This document shows, one piece after another, positions 21,644 to 22,778 of a DNA stretch of 22,778 nt. A model generated the notes under the pieces. The model did not search any database and was not told where the DNA came from. It saw only the letters and a list, made by a program, of their open reading frames with translations. Source of the stretch: Prolixibacteraceae bacterium (GTDB lineage Bacteria; Bacteroidota; Bacteroidia; Bacteroidales; Prolixibacteraceae); NCBI GenBank assembly GCA_027451165.1, contig DAIDJX010000014.1, forward strand, positions 1-22,778, given 5' to 3'. Position numbers and translations under genes: made by a program. The stretch's first letter is position 1. Each line of letters starts with the position of its first letter.

Positions 21644-22282
21644 ATGAAAATCATTTCAATAAACATCGGGACCCCGAGGATAATAAACTGGAATGGAGCA
21701 GAGATTATTACCGGTATATACAAGTTTCCGGTTGAGAAACCACTTTTTCTCGGCAAAGAGGGAGTGAACGATGACCATGTTCTTGACACCCGGTATCATG
21801 GAGGGAAAGATAAAGCCTGCTACCTGTATTCCCTTGATCACTATGCATACTGGAAACAGCTTTACCCTGAAGCAGACTGGAAGTGGGGAATGTTCGGGGA
21901 GAACCTTACTGTGGAAAACATGGATGAATCACGCCTGCTGATCGGCGATATTTTCAGGGTGGGTAAAGCTTTGGTTCAGATTACCCAGCCCAGGCAACCC
22001 TGCTATAAACTGGGAGTCAGAATCGGAACCCAGGCTATTGTAAAAGCGTTTTCCCATTCGGATTTTCCCGGAGCGTATGTCCGGATTCTGGAAGAAGGGG
22101 AAGTAAATAAAGGTGACTCCATGGAACTTGTGGAAACTTTCCCGGGGGCTCCTTCCCTGACGAGGGTTTTCAATATGCTGTATGCCAAAACATTCGACAA
22201 GGAGGAGGTGAGGAAGGTGACGGAGAATACTCACCTGGCTGCCAGTTGCCGGAAGGACCTCGCCAAAAAATGGGGATTGTAA
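21644..22282 (+). CDS. YiiM-like MOSC domain protein
   Basis: The 212-residue protein matches MOSC proteins of the YiiM type, which bind molybdenum cofactor and can support reduction of N-hydroxylated compounds. Visible marks are GKEGVNDDHVLDTRYHGGKDKACYLYS, split here as GKEG, then HGGKDKA, plus GMFGENLTVENM and QPRQPCYKLG. In the last, Cys120 is the expected molybdenum ligand. The C-terminal 40 residues form the helical tail seen in YiiM. There is no signal peptide, so the protein is cytoplasmic. Neighbours are the three-repeat gene upstream on the other strand and an SGNH esterase gene 37 bp downstream on the same strand. Electron-transfer partners are not encoded in the window. Confidence 0.88.
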   Translation: MKIISINIGTPRIINWNGAEIITGIYKFPVEKPLFLGKEGVNDDHVLDTRYHGGKDKACYLYSLDHYAYWKQLYPEADWKWGMFGENLTVENMDESRLLIGDIFRVGKALVQITQPRQPCYKLGVRIGTQAIVKAFSHSDFPGAYVRILEEGEVNKGDSMELVETFPGAPSLTRVFNMLYAKTFDKEEVRKVTENTHLAASCRKDLAKKWGL

Positions 22283-22319
22283 CTGAACCAAAATGGAAGT
22301 GAATTTTAAGAACATAACC

Positions 22320-22778
22320 ATGAGAAAATTAATCGTTTTTATGGTATTCTTCCTGACCTGCATTTCCGGAGTTCGGGGAGCAAAAACCGATAGTCTGAAA
22401 TATGTGGATGCATCCCGCTTCCCGGTTATCGGGAAAGGATTTGCAGATACACAGGATCTGTATGATCGTTTGCCAGCCCGTCTGGAAGGCCAAACAAGAC
22501 CTCCGGTCTGGAACCTGTCCAAAAACTGCAGTGGACTGGCCATCCGGTTCAGGACAAATTCCCCGGTCATTGCCGCCCGTTGGGAGGTTTCCAAAGATGT
22601 GACCATGAATCATTTTGCCCCTTCCGGGATCAAGGGTCTCGACCTGTATTGCCTGAGCGGTAAGCTATGGCAATTTGTGAATTCAGCGCGACCGTCGGGC
22701 AAAACGACAACTGCCCTGATCATTGATAATATGCCGGGGGAGGAGATGGAATATATGCTTTATCTTCCGCTTTATGAT
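22320..22778 (+). CDS. Secreted SGNH/GDSL-type esterase, N-terminal part (runs off the window)
   Basis: The ATG at 22320 opens a frame that stays open for 153 codons to the window edge. A signal peptide (MRKLIVFMVFFLTCISGVRG) is followed by a beta-rich domain with GLAIRFRTNSPVIAARWEV and GIKGLDLYCLSGKLWQFVN. The G-x-DLY motif is the signature of the N-terminal domain (GxDLY type) that precedes an SGNH hydrolase domain in many Bacteroidota esterases, such as acetyl-xylan or other carbohydrate esterases. The catalytic GDSL block would lie beyond the edge, so activity is inferred. The 37-bp gap to the MOSC gene allows, but does not prove, co-transcription. Confidence 0.78.
   Translation, partial: MRKLIVFMVFFLTCISGVRGAKTDSLKYVDASRFPVIGKGFADTQDLYDRLPARLEGQTRPPVWNLSKNCSGLAIRFRTNSPVIAARWEVSKDVTMNHFAPSGIKGLDLYCLSGKLWQFVNSARPSGKTTTALIIDNMPGEEMEYMLYLPLYD

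Overview
The window looks like a chromosomal segment of a Bacteroidota bacterium. The evidence is a type IX secretion sorting tail (gene 7623-9062), a btuB-btuG-like cobalamin uptake pair behind a B12 riboswitch, a surface-lipoprotein acidic signal after a lipobox, several TAnnTTTG-type -7 promoter elements, and weak use of Shine-Dalgarno sites. T9SS plus secreted glycan hydrolases fits a Marinilabiliales/Bacteroidales-like or Cytophagia-like lineage; the genus cannot be told from this sequence. No tRNA, rRNA, CRISPR array, transposase or phage module was seen.

Layout. 1-686 (minus): a CDP-alcohol phosphatidyltransferase coupled by an ATGA overlap to a small membrane protein that runs off the edge. 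879-3831 (plus): a large membrane/lipoprotein-like protein of unknown function overlapping a radical SAM protein with one auxiliary Cys4 cluster. 3914-7356 (minus): a Tat-exported NodB-like protein followed by a secreted GH36-type alpha-galactosidase-like enzyme. 7623-9062 (plus): a secreted beta-propeller-like protein with a T9SS tail, then a 0.5 kb non-coding stretch holding nested inverted repeats. 9580-10471: a three-gene envelope cassette (YtxH, holin-X-like, small basic protein). 10507-13255: an AEC-type transporter and the carboxyltransferase subunit of a biotin-dependent (de)carboxylase. 13325-14482 (minus): a Rid-superfamily protein with a chorismatase-like layout. 15393-17504 (plus): a fused GH76-GH43 enzyme. 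17551-20895: promoter, cobalamin riboswitch, btuB-like receptor and btuG-like lipoprotein. 21644 to the end: a YiiM-like MOSC protein and the start of an SGNH/GDSL esterase.

The most unusual feature is a pair of small exported proteins on the minus strand, 14654-15124 and 20979-21362. They are built almost entirely from a 29-residue repeat with the core W-x6-W-E-Q, four copies in one and three in the other. Both end within two residues of the last tryptophan. Their whole transcription units look duplicated: an upstream element about 146 nt before each start codon, a shared -7-like box, a shared A-rich leader, a shared signal peptide start, a conserved 3' UTR and near-identical GGCCGGA/TCCGGCC terminators. 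I recognise no described family and consider this the best candidate for an undescribed system.

How the parts work together: the B12 block is a self-contained uptake locus under cobalamin control. The two glycosidase loci (GH36/NodB-like and GH76-GH43) suggest foraging on alpha-galactosides and alpha-mannan-type glycans, but there is no SusC/SusD pair, so neither is a canonical polysaccharide utilization locus. The repeat-protein genes flank the GH76-GH43/btuBG block; whether they are functionally linked to it is not shown by the sequence.
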